This document shows positions 46,401 through 57,025 of a stretch of DNA of 64,000 bases, in pieces. This DNA comes from Halocaridina rubra. Its lineage: Eukaryota > Arthropoda > Malacostraca > Decapoda > Atyidae. The stretch spans positions 1 through 64,000 of the forward strand of contig JAXCGZ010002296.1 in the NCBI GenBank assembly GCA_037179515.1, in the 5' to 3' direction. The stretch's first letter is position 1; every line of letters begins with the position of its first letter. A program made the position numbers and the translations under genes. The notes below the pieces were generated by a model that saw only the letters and a list, made by a program, of their open reading frames with translations, made no database searches and was not told the DNA's origin.

Positions 46401-47275
46401 GATTGTTATACACAAATGCTGATGGATTAGCTGGTAAGGCAGTAGAATTAAAAGATAGGATTCACAACAGTAAGGCAGATATAGTAGCAATTACAGAGAC
46501 TAAGTTGAGTGAGGACATAAACAGTGTCACAGTTTTTCCTAAGGGCTTCAGAATACTAAGGGTTGAAATATCTGAGAGGACTGGTGGAGGGATAGCACTG
46601 CTCATAAGTGAAAGGATTCAAGTTGAGGAAATAAACTTGGCTATAGAAAGTGAGTTCAAGGAATTTCTTGTTGTTCGCATAAATACTGGGTCAGAGAGCA
46701 TTATAATAACTGTTGTATACAACCCACCAAGGAACCCAAATAGGCTTGAAGTTTATGAGGAAAGTCATATAGGTACTATTGAAGTCATAAACTCAGTTGT
46801 TAACATGGCACGGGAAAAAAAATGTAGGATTTTGATTATGGGAGACTTTAATCATAAAGAGATAGATTGGATAAATCTTGACCCACACAGTGGTGAGGAC
46901 TCATTCGGGGCAAGATTCCTAGATTGCGTACAAGGGAATTTCCTACACCAACATGTAATGGAACCAACAAGGGCCAGGGGTGGGGATGAGCCATCACTAC
47001 TTGATCTAGTGTTCACAGATAATGTGTTGGATATTGGAAAAATTGAGTATGAACCACCAATTGGAAAGAGTGACCACTGTGTGTTGTTGATAGAGTATAT
47101 CATTGAAGATATTCTTCCTGAGAGTAGAGGCACTGAGGACATGAGGAGGAACTATCCGAAAGGAGATTACATCAAAATGAATGAGCTTTTTGCAGTTATT
47201 GACTGGAGAACCTTATTTTACAACAAATCTGTACTAGAAATGTATGACATCTTTTGTGAGAAATTTGGGAAGTAG
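46295..47275 (+). pseudogene. LINE ORF2 endonuclease part
   Basis: The frame is open from 46295, overlapping the end of ORF1 in the -1 frame. LLYTNADGLAGK starts the exonuclease-endonuclease-phosphatase (AP-like) domain; ITETKL holds the catalytic Glu, ILIMGDFNHKEIDW the D-x-N motif, and PIGKSDHCVLL the final SDH. It nicks target DNA. A 31-bp deletion with AAG at both ends removes sequence after GGGAAG (47271) and creates an immediate TAG. No ATG lies in this frame before about 46805, inside the domain, so ORF2 is not started by a normal AUG here. Confidence 0.85.
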
Positions 47276-47277
47276 GT

Positions 47278-49194
47278 GTAATTCATGCCAGAGAGAAATG
47301 GTTCGATAATGGGTGTAAAAGAGCTAAGGAGTGGAGAGACAAATGCTGGAAAAGGTATAGGAGGAGAAAAAACATAAATGCCTGGCAAACCTACAAAAGA
47401 GCAAGAAATGACTACCTAAGTAAAAGAAGAGAGGCAGAGAGAGACTATGAGAGGGACATCACCAGGAAGGCTAAAGAAAATCCCAAGCTTTTCCACAGCT
47501 TTATCAGAGAAAAACTGAAGGTAAAAGAACAGGTTTTAAGGCTAAAGAGAGAGGATGGAAGCATCACTGAGACGGATGAAGAGATCTGCAAAGAATTGAA
47601 CAAGGAGTTTCAGTCAGTATTTACAGTAGAAAATACCCCACCCCCTCAGATTGCAGTGATAGAAGCTCAAGGGCCGGTATTAGAGAACATCAACCTTACA
47701 GCCACAGAGGTATGCAAAGCGCTGATGGATTTAGATGTTCATAAAGCTACAGGTCCCGATGACATATCCCCTCATGTGCTTAAAAAATGCGCAAACTAAA
47801 TATCAGTGGCACTAAGTATCATATTTGAAAAGTCACTGGAGTCGGGGGAGATTCCAAGATGCTGGAAACAAGCAAATGTGATACCTATCTTCAAAAAGGG
47901 AAGGAGGGATACGGCTCTGAACTATAGACCAGTTTCCTTGACCAGCATAGTTTGCAAAGTTATGGAGAAACTACTAAGGAAACATATCTCTCTTCACTTG
48001 GAATCCTTCAACTTTTTGTCAGTGAGGCAACATGGCTTCAGAGAAGGTAGATCAACAGTAACAAACTTATTAGAATTTTATGATGAGGTAAGCCAAATCT
48101 TACAGGAAAGAGAGGGCTGGGCAGATTGCATATTCCTAGACTTCCAGAAAGCGTTTGACACTGTTCCACATGGGAGACTTATTAGGAAGCTGCAATCAAT
48201 GGCTAGAATAGGTGGAAATGTTTTGGAATGGATAAAAACTTACTTAGAAGGAAGGGAACAGAGGGTTAGAGTAAGACACTCAGTGTCTGAATGGAGAAGA
48301 GTTAGTAGTGGAGTTCCACAGGGTTCAGTTTTAGGGCCACTTTTGTTCCTTGTATATGCAAATGACCTACCAGAGTCTGTAAATTCATTCATGAATATGT
48401 TTGCAGATGATGCAAAGATTGTGAAGAAAGTAAAAAACGAGAACAATAGTAGAGAACTTCAGGAGGATCTAAATAATCTGCATGAGTGGTCAGAAAAGTG
48501 GCTAATGATATTCAATACTTCAAAATGTAAGGTAATGAGAATGGGTACAAGTGCAAGAAGGCCCAAGCTTGACTACTCGGTGGCTGGAGTACAACTTAAA
48601 GAGACAGAAAATGAGAGAGATCTAGGAGTAAACATACTGGCAGATTTGTCTCCAGAAATACATATAAATGGCATAGTAAGGGCAGCATATGCATTCTTAT
48701 CAAATGTAAGGGTAGCCTTCAGGCACATGGACAAGGAAATGTTCAGAAATATTTATGTAACCTATGTGAGGCCAAAACTCGAATATGCAGCCCCCTTTTG
48801 GAATCCGCACTTGAAAAAGCACATAGCTAAGCTTGAAAAAGTTCAAAGACATGCCACGAAACTGGTGCCAGAAATACGCAATCTCAGTTATGATGAGAGG
48901 CTGAGGGAATTAGACTTACCATCACTCGGAGCTAGAAGAGTGAGGGGGGATATGGTGACAGTCTTGAAATTCCTTCATGGTTATGATAGAGTGGATAGGG
49001 ATCGATATTTTGATATGGCTGGCTCTAGAACTAGAGGTCATAGTTTGAAGTTTCGTAAGAAAACTCCTTTGCAGGATGTAAGAAAATACTTTTTCAGTGT
49101 AAGAGTAGTTGATAATTGGAATTGGCTAAGCGAGGAGGTAGTTAATGCTATCTCAATCCATAGTTTTAAAGACAGGTATGATAAGTATCACTAA
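47278..49194 (+). pseudogene. LINE ORF2 reverse transcriptase part, one internal stop
   Basis: Continues the protein after the 31-bp deletion. Basic linker (EWRDKCWKRYRRRKN), a domain start as in copy 2, then TAA at 47797-47799 where copy 2 has ACA, then open again from 47806 to 49194 with all reverse transcriptase motifs including FADD. It differs from copy 2 at only a handful of residues. Confidence 0.9.
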
Positions 49195-49281
49195 GAATAA
49201 AATGGAACCGATCAGGAAACGGGAAGATACGAGCTTTGGGCTCTTTCCCATAAACACAATTAGGTAATCACAATTAGGTAA

Positions 49282-49282
<1 letters not shown>

Positions 49283-49328
<46 letters not shown>
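49283..49328. repeat. (CA)n microsatellite at LINE junction
   Basis: About 45 bp of CA directly following the tail of copy 3 and directly preceding the truncated start of copy 4. Confidence 0.95.
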
Positions 49329-49329
<1 letters not shown>

Positions 49330-50335
49330 GAAAGCTTGGAGTATTATGTGGTCCTGAGGATATTGTAAACATACACCAACTAGGTAAATATTCGAGGGAA
49401 GGAAAGCCGAGACCAACAAAAGTAACCTTTGAGAGAGGGGAAACATGTAGGGAAATATTGTTGAGAAAAAAAAGTCTAAAAGACCTTCAAGAATTCAAAG
49501 AAGTGTTCATTAGACAATACAGAACACAGGAAGAGATGGGAAAGATCAAAAACTTGTTGCAAGAGGCAAGAAGGTTAAATGATGAAAGAAATGAAGAAGA
49601 GAAGAAAAATTTTCATTACAGAGTTCTTCCAGACAAAGGGGAGATAAAGAAGATTATGACAGAAGATCAGGGGATGGGGCCTCATTAAGATTGTTATACA
49701 CAAATGCTGATGGATTAGCTGGTAAGGCAGTAGAATTAAAAGATAGGATTCACAACAGTAAGGCAGATATAGTAGCAATTACAGAGAATAAGTTGAGTGA
49801 GGACATAAACAGCGTCACAGTTTTTCCTAAGGGTTTCAGAATACTAAGGGTTGAAAGATCTGAGAGGACTGGTGGAGGGATAGCACTGCTCATAAGTGAA
49901 AGGATTCAAGTCGAAGAAATAAACTTGGCTATAGAAAGTGAGTTCAAGGAATTTCTTGTTGCTCGCATAAATACTGGGTCAGAGAGCATTATAATAACTG
50001 TTGTATACAACCCACCAAGGAACCCAAATAGGCTTGAAGTTTATGAGGAAAGTCATATAGGTACTATTGAAGTCATAAACTCAGTTGTTAACATGGCACG
50101 GGAAAAAAAATGTAGGATTTTGATTATGGGAGACTTTAATCATAAAGAGATAGATTGGATAAATCTTGACCCACACAGTGGTGAGGACTCATTCGGGGCA
50201 AGATTCCTAGATTGCGTACAAGGGAATTTCCTACACCAACATGTAATGGAACCAACAAGGGCCAGGGGTGGGGATGAGCCATCACTACTTGATCTAGTGT
50301 TCACAGATAATGTGTTGGATATTGAAAAAAATTGA
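49329..50335 (+). pseudogene. LINE ORF1 end and ORF2 endonuclease, copy 4
   Basis: ORF1 end at 49329-49688 with the RRM-like part (KYSREGKPRPTKVTF), then the endonuclease at 49691-50335, nearly identical to copy 3 (ITENKL in place of ITETKL keeps the catalytic Glu). It ends by one extra A in an A-run at 50325-50331 (seven A here, six in copy 5, five in copy 3), before the SDH motif, which is readable in the next frame. Confidence 0.88.
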
Positions 50336-50340
50336 GTATG

Positions 50341-52513
50341 AACCACCAATTGGAAAGAGTGACCACTGTGTGTTGTTGATGGAGTATATCATTTAAGATA
50401 TTCTTCCTGAGAGTAGAGGCACTGAGGACATGAGGAGGAACTATCCGAAAGGAGATTACATCAAAATGAATGAGCTTTTTGCAGTTATTGACTGGAGAAC
50501 CTTATTTTACAACAAATCTGTACAAGAAATGTATGACATCTTTTGTGAGAAATATGGGAAGATAGTAGATTGCTGCATACCTGTCACCAAAGTAGGTGTA
50601 ATTCATGCCAGAGAGAAATGGTTCAATAGTGGGTGTAAAAGAGCTAAGGAGTGGAGAGACAAATGATGGAAAAGGTATAGGAGGAGAAAAAACATAAATG
50701 CCTGGCAAACCTACAAAAGAGCAAGAAATGACTACCTAAGTAAAAGGAGAGAGGCAGAGAGAGACTATGAGAGGGATATCACCAGGAAGGCTAAAGAAAA
50801 TCCCAAGCTTTTCCACAGCTTTATCAGAGGAAAACTGAAGGTAAAAGAACAGGTTTTAAGGCTAAAGAGAGCGGATGGAAGCATCACTGAGACGGATGAA
50901 GAGATCTGCAAAGAATTGAACAAGGAGTTTCAGTCAGTATTTACAGTAGAAAATACCCCACCCCCTCAGATTGCAGTGATAGAAGCTCAAGGGCCGGTAT
51001 TAGAGAACATCAACCTTACAGCCACAGAGGTATGCAAAGCGCTGATTGATTTAGATGTTCATAAAGCTACAGGTCCCGATGACATATCCCCTCATGTGCT
51101 TAAAAAATGCGCAAACACAATATCAGTGGCACTAAGTATCATTTTAAGGAGTCACTGGAGTCGGGGGAGATTCCAAGATGCTGGAAACAAGCAAATGTGA
51201 TACCTATCTTCAAAAAGGGAAGGAGGGATACGGCTCTGAGCTATAGACCAGTTTCCTTGACCAGCATAGTTTGCAAAGTTATGGAGAAACTACTAAGGAA
51301 ACATATCACTCTTCACTTGGAATCCTTCAACTTTTTGTCAGTGAGGCAACATGGCTTCAGAGAAGGTAGATCAACAGTAACAAACTTATTAGAATTTTAT
51401 GATGAGGTAAGCCAAATCTTACAGGAAAGAGAGGGCTGGGCAGATTGCATATTCCTAGACTTCCAGAAAGCGTTTGACACTGTTCCACATGGGAAACTTA
51501 TTAGGAAGCTGCAATCAATGGCTAGAATAGGTGGAAATGTTTTGGAATGGATAAAAACTTACTTAGAAGGAAGGGAACAGAGGGTTAGAGCAAGACACTC
51601 AGTGTCTGAATGGAGAAGAGTTAGTAGTGGAGTTCCACAGGGTTCAGTTTTAGGGCCACTTTTGTTCCTTGTATATGTAAATGACCTACCAGAGTCTGTA
51701 AATTCATTCATGAATATGTTTGCAGATGATGCAAAGATTGTGAAGAAAGTAAAAAACGAGAACAATGGTAGAGAACTTCAGGAGGATCTAAATAATCTGC
51801 ATGAGTGGTCAGAAAAGTGGCTAATGAAATTCAATACTTCAAAATGTAAGGTGATGAGAATGGGTACAAGTGCAAGAAGGCCCAAGCTTGACTACTCGGT
51901 GGCTGGAGTACAACTTCAAGAGACAGAAAATGAGAGAGATCTAGGAGTAAACACACTGGCAGATTTGTCTCCAGAAATACATATAAATGGCATAGTAAGG
52001 GCAGCATATGCATTCTTATCAAATGTAAGGGTAGCCTTCAGGCACATGGACAAGGAAATGTTCAGAAATATTTATGTAACCTATGTGAGGCCAAAACTCG
52101 AATATGCAGCCCCCTTTTGGAATCCGCACTTGAAAAAGCACATAGCTAAGCTTGAAAAAGTTCAAAGACATGCCACGAAACTGGTGCCAGAAATACGCAC
52201 TCTCAGTTATGATGAGGGGCTGAGGGAATTAGACTTACCATCACTCGAAGCTAGAAGAGTGAGGGGGGATATGGTGACAGTCTTTAAATTCCTTCATGGT
52301 TATGATAGAGTGGATAGGGATCGATATTTTGATATGGCTGGCTCTAGAACTAGAGGTCATAGTTTGAAGCTTCGTAAGAAAACTTCTTTGCAGGATGTAA
52401 GGAAATACTTTTTCAGTGTAAGAGTAGTTGATAATTGGAATTCGCTAAGCGAGGAGGTGGTTAATGCTATCTCAATCCATAGTTTTAAGGACAGGTATGA
52501 TAAGTATCACTAA
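50341..52513 (+). pseudogene. LINE ORF2 linker and reverse transcriptase, copy 4
   Basis: Endonuclease end in the shifted frame, a TAA near 50395 (ATTTAAGAT where others have ATTGAAGAT), TGA for TGC near 50665, and a one-base deletion near 51142 split the protein. From 51107 to 52513 the reverse transcriptase is open with FADD intact and the C-terminal domain complete. Confidence 0.88.
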
Positions 52514-52609
52514 GTCTAAAATGGAACCGATCAGGAGACGGGAAGATACGAGCTTTGGGCTCTTTCCCGTAAACACAATTAGGTAATCACAATTAGGTAA
52601 TCACACACA

Positions 52610-52755
52610 CTAATGCTATCTAAATCAATAGTTTTAAGGACAGGTATGATAACTATCACTAAGTACAAAATGGAACCGATCAGGAGACGGGAAGATACGA
52701 GCTTTGGGCTTTTTCCCGTAAACACAATTCGGTAATCAATTAGGTAATCACGCAC
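52610..52755 (+). mobile_element. CR1-like LINE, 3' stub in the array
   Basis: Only about 140 bp of the 3' end, starting TAATGCTATCTAAATCAATA and ending in TAGGTAATCACGCACACAC. An extreme 5' truncation lying between copies 4 and 5. Confidence 0.9.
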
Positions 52756-52757
52756 AC

Positions 52758-53766
52758 ACTAATACAGAAAATCAAGGATTTAGAGGCAATGGCTATAAGC
52801 CTTGATGATAAAATTCAGATTATGGATAGAGAAATGAAAGAGAATGAGACACTCAGAGAGGAAATAGACTTTTGGAGGAAGCAAATAAAGCACAAGGGCA
52901 GGAGAGAAAGGAGCTAGAAAAACGAATAAAGAAGCTGGAAGGGGAAAAGAGTCAACTAGAAACCAGAATTTCTAAACAAGAAGATAAAAACAAACAGATG
53001 AATGACAAACTAAATGAATTAGATGTTAGTTCAATGCTCTCTTCTGAGAGAGACGAGATTGCAGCTTGGAATGTCCAGATTAAGGAAAATATTGAACAGT
53101 TTAGAAAAGAGTTCCAGGAACTGAATATGGAACATGATGCCATGAAAACTTCCTTTGCTGATGCACTAAAGGGGAATGTGGCAGTAAAATAGGCTATAAA
53201 GGTGGTGGCACTGGAAAACGTACAAACAGTTGACTATAAATAGACAGTATCGAAAAAATGAAAGACGTTGTGATGGAAAGGGCAAATTCACTGATTAAAC
53301 AGGCACTTGGTAAAGAGAAGACAGTGGTAATCTCAGGCATAAGCAAATCCCAAGAGCCAACATAGTAGGGGAGACTTGAAGAAAATAAAGCTAGGGTTGT
53401 AGACCTGATTAGAAAGCTTGGAGTAGTTTGTGGTCCTGAGGATATCGTAAACATTCACCAACTAGGCAATTATTCGAGGAAAGGAAAGCCGAGACCAACA
53501 AAAGTAACCTTAGAGAGAGGGGAAACATGTAGGGATATATTGTTGAGAAAAAAAGTCTAAAAGACCTTCAAGAATTCAAAGTGTTCATTATACGATACAG
53601 AACACAGGAAGAGACGGGAAAGATCAAAAACTTGTTGCAAGAGGCAAGAAGGTTAAATGAGGAAAGAAATGAAGAAGAGAAGAAAAATTTTCATTTCAGA
53701 GTTCTTCCAGACAAAGGGGAGATAAAGAAGATAATGACAGATGATCAGGGGATGGGGCATTATTAA
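52758..53766 (+). pseudogene. LINE ORF1, copy 5, broken
   Basis: Coiled coil open at 52872-53192, then TAG in the same place as copy 3 (after GNVAVK). Further shifts follow; the last part (53581-53766) has RYRTQEETGKIKNLL. Because copies 3 and 5 share the TAG after GNVAVK, it was present in their common source. Confidence 0.82.
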
Positions 53767-53768
53767 GA

Positions 53769-54717
53769 TTGCTATACACAAATGCTGATGGATTAGCTGG
53801 TAAGGCAGTAGAATTAAAAGATAGGATTCACAACAGTAAGGCAGATATAGTAGCAATAACAGAGACTAAGTTGAGTGAGGACATAAACAGTGTCACAGTT
53901 TTTCCTAAGGGCTTCAGAATATTAAGGGTTGAAAGATCTGAGAGGACTGGTGGAGGGATAGCACTACTCATAAGTGAAAGGATTTCAAGTTGAAGAAATA
54001 AACTTGGCTATAGAAAGTGAGTTCAAGGAATTTCTTGTTGCTCGCATAAATACTGGGTCAGAGAGCATTATAATAATTGTTGTGTATAACCCACCAAGGA
54101 ACCAGAATAGGCTAGAATTTTATGAGGAAAGTCATATAGGTACTATTGAAGTCATAAACTCAGTTGTTAACATGGCACGGGGGAGAAAATGTAGGATTTT
54201 GATTATGGGGGATTTTAATCATAAAGAGATAGATTGGATAAATCTTGACCCACACAGTGGTGAGGACTCATTCGGGGCAAGATTCCTAGATTGCGTACAA
54301 GGGAATTTCCTACACCAACATGTAATGGAACCAACGAGGGCCAGGGGTGGGGATGAGTCATCACTACTTGATCTAGTATTCACAGATATTGTGTTGGATA
54401 TTGAAAAAATTGAGTATGAACCACCAATTGGAAAGAGTGACCAATGTGTGTTGTTGATGGAGTATATCCTTGAAGATGTTCTCCCTGAGAGTAGAGGCAA
54501 TGAGGAGATGAGGAGGAACTACCCGAAAGGAGATTACATCAAAATGAATGAGCTTTTTGCAGTTATTGACTGGAGAGCCTTATTTTACAACAAATCTGTA
54601 CAAGAAATGTATGACATCTTTTGTGAGAAATATGGGAAGATAGTAGATTGCTGCATACCTGTCACCAAAGTAGGTGTAATTCATGCCAAAGAGAAATGGT
54701 TCGATAATGAGTGTTAA
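53769..54717 (+). pseudogene. LINE ORF2 endonuclease, copy 5, frameshifted
   Basis: Open 53769-53993 (with ITETKL), then one extra T near 53985 moves it to the frame 53974-54717 (ILIMGDFNHKEIDW, PIGKSDQCVLL with His of SDH changed to Gln). One inserted T near 54714 ends it. The loss of the catalytic His and the shifts make it inactive. Confidence 0.87.
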
Positions 54718-56575
54718 AGAGCTAAGGAGTGGAGAGACAAATGCTGGAAAAGGTATAGGAGGAGAAAAAACATAAATGCCTGGCAAACCTACAAAAGAGC
54801 AAGAAATGACTACCTAAGTAAAAGAAGAGAGGCAGAGAGAGACTATGAGAGGGACATCACCAGGAAGTCTAAAGAAAATCCCAAGCTTTTCCACAGCTTT
54901 AGCAGAGGAAAACTGAAGGTAAAAGAACAGGTTTTAAGGCTAAAGAGAGCGGATGGAAGCATCACTGAGACGGATGAAAAGATCTGCAAAGAACTGAACA
55001 AGGAGTTTCAGTAAGTACTTACAGTAGAAAATACCCCACCCCCTCAGATTGCAGAGATAGAAGCTCAAGGGCCGGTATTAGAGAACATCAACCTTACAGC
55101 CACAGAGGTATGCAAAGCCTGATGGAGTTAGATGTTCATAAAGCTACAGGTCCTGATGACGTATCCCCTCGCAAGCTCAATATCAGTGGCACTGGGTATC
55201 ATATTTAAAAAGTCACTGGAGTCAGGGGAGATTCCAAGATGCTGGAAACAAGCAAACGTGATACCTATCTTCAAAAGGGGAAGGAGGGATACGGCTCTGA
55301 ACTATAGACCAGTTTCCTTGACCAGCATAGTTTGCAAAGTTATGGAGAAACTACTAAGGAAACATATCTCTCTTCACTTGGAATCCTTCAACTTTTTGTC
55401 AGTGAGGCAACATGGCTTCAGAGAAGGTAGATCAACAGTAACAAACTTATTAGAATTTTATGATGAGGTAAGCCGAATCTTACAGGAAAGAGAGGGCTGG
55501 GCACATTGCATATTCCTAGACTCCCAGGAAGCGTTTGACACTGTTCCACATGGGAAACTTATTAGGAAGTTGCAAGCAATGGCTAGATTAGGTGGAAATG
55601 TTGTGAAATGGATAAAAACTTACTTAGAAGGAAGGGAACAGAGGGTTCAGAGTAAGACACTCAGTGTCTGAATGGAGAAGAGTTAGTAGTGGAGTTCCAC
55701 AGGGTTCAGTTTTAGGGCCACTTTTGTTCCTTGTATATGTAAATGACCTACCAGAGTCTGTAAATTCATTCATGAATATGTTTGCAGATGATGCAAAGAT
55801 TGTGAAGAAAGTAGGAAACGAGAACAATGGTAGAGAACTTCAGGAAGATCTAAATAGTCTGCACAAGTGGTCAGAAAAGTGGCTAATGAAATTTGATACT
55901 TCAAAATGTAAGGTAATGAGAATGGGTACAAGTGCAAGAAGGCCCAAGCTTGACTACTCGGTGGCTGGAGTACAACTTCAAGAGACAGAAAATGAGAGAG
56001 ATCTAGGAGTAAACATACTGGCAGATTTGTCTCCAGAAATACATATAGATGGCATAGTAAGGGCAGCATATGCATTCTTATCAAATGTAAGTGTAGCCTT
56101 CAGGCACATGGACAAGGAAATGTTCAGAAATATTTATGTAACCTATGTGAGGCCAAAACTCGAATATGCAACCCCCTTTTGGAATCCGTACTTGAAAAAG
56201 CACATAGCTAAGCTTGAAAAAGTTCAAAGACATGCCACGAAACTGGTGCCAGAAATACGCAATCTCAGTTATGATGAGAGGCTGAGGGAATTAGACTTAC
56301 CATCACTCGAAGCTAGAAGAGTGAGGGGGGATATGGTGACAGTCTTTAAATTCCTTCATGGTTATGATAGAGTGGATAGGGATCGATATTTTGATATGGC
56401 TGGCTCTAGAACTAGAGGTCATAGTTTGAAGCTTCGTAAGAAAACTTCTTCGCAGGATGTAAGGAAATACTTTTTCAGTGTAAGAGTAGTTGATAATTGG
56501 AATTGGCTAAGCGAGGAGGTAGTTAATGCTATCTCAATCCATAGTTTTAAGGACAGATATGATAAGTATCACTAA
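54718..56575 (+). pseudogene. LINE ORF2 reverse transcriptase, copy 5, frameshifted
   Basis: Nonsense at 55012 (CAGTAAGTA where others have CAGTCAGTA), a base lost near 55118, a deletion of about 17 bp near 55172 and one extra base near 55647 break the frame. The pieces 55132-55671 and 55664-56575 together show all motifs, with DFQKAFD changed to DSQEAFD, and FADD present in the second piece. Confidence 0.87.
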
Positions 56576-57025
56576 GTATAAAATGGAACCGAACAGGAGA
56601 AGGTAAGATACGAGCTTTGGGCTCTTTCCCGTAAGCACAATCAGGTAATCACAATTAGGTAATCACAAACACAAACACGCACATAAATAAACTTACCTTG
56701 TTTATAGAATTATTTTGATTTGTATATTTTCCAGTTTTATGATTAATTGCAAACGTTTTTTTTTTTTAATATGCAGTTATAATTATTTAATCAAGAAACA
56801 TACCATTATTGGGGAGGGCTAGGTAGAGGAACTCACGTTGAATGAGCAAAAGGTCTCTGTTTCTAATGTAAAATGAGTCCGTAATTTATAAAATGAAATC
56901 CATTTGTTGGTTCAATATGTATGCCATCATATACATTTTCTTAGTTATTTATTTGTGATTAAATTTATGAATATGGTTGAAAACTTTGAACGAATAGTAC
57001 ATTCTATATTCAACTATAATTACAG

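Larger units (their letters stand above)
44859..49283 (+). mobile_element. CR1-like LINE, array copy 3 (near full-length)
   Basis: The only copy reaching upstream of ORF1: about 450 bp of T-rich leader, then ORF1, endonuclease, reverse transcriptase and the AATTAGGTAATCAC tail units, about 4.4 kb in all. Broken by a stop in ORF1, a frameshift in ORF1, a 31-bp deletion after the endonuclease and a TAA in the reverse transcriptase N-terminus. Confidence 0.9.
49329..52605 (+). mobile_element. CR1-like LINE, array copy 4 (5'-truncated in ORF1)
   Basis: Starts in the second half of ORF1 (equivalent to 46042). Ends with two AATTAGGTAATCAC units and ACACAC. Confidence 0.92.
52758..56670 (+). mobile_element. 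CR1-like LINE, array copy 5 (5'-truncated in ORF1)
   Basis: Starts in the ORF1 coiled coil (equivalent to about 45392) and ends with AATCAGGTAATCAC and AATTAGGTAATCAC. It has more substitutions, shifts and deletions than copies 2-4, so it is probably the oldest long copy. Confidence 0.92.

Noticed and set aside
43812..56084. Minus-strand frames of 60-105 codons inside the LINE copies
   Set aside because: They are shadows of the plus-strand reverse transcriptase and endonuclease, repeat in every copy and show no independent motif.
42184..56670. Segmental tandem duplication as the origin of the LINE array
   Set aside because: Each copy has its own 5' truncation point and its own complete 3' tail, as expected for separate insertions.
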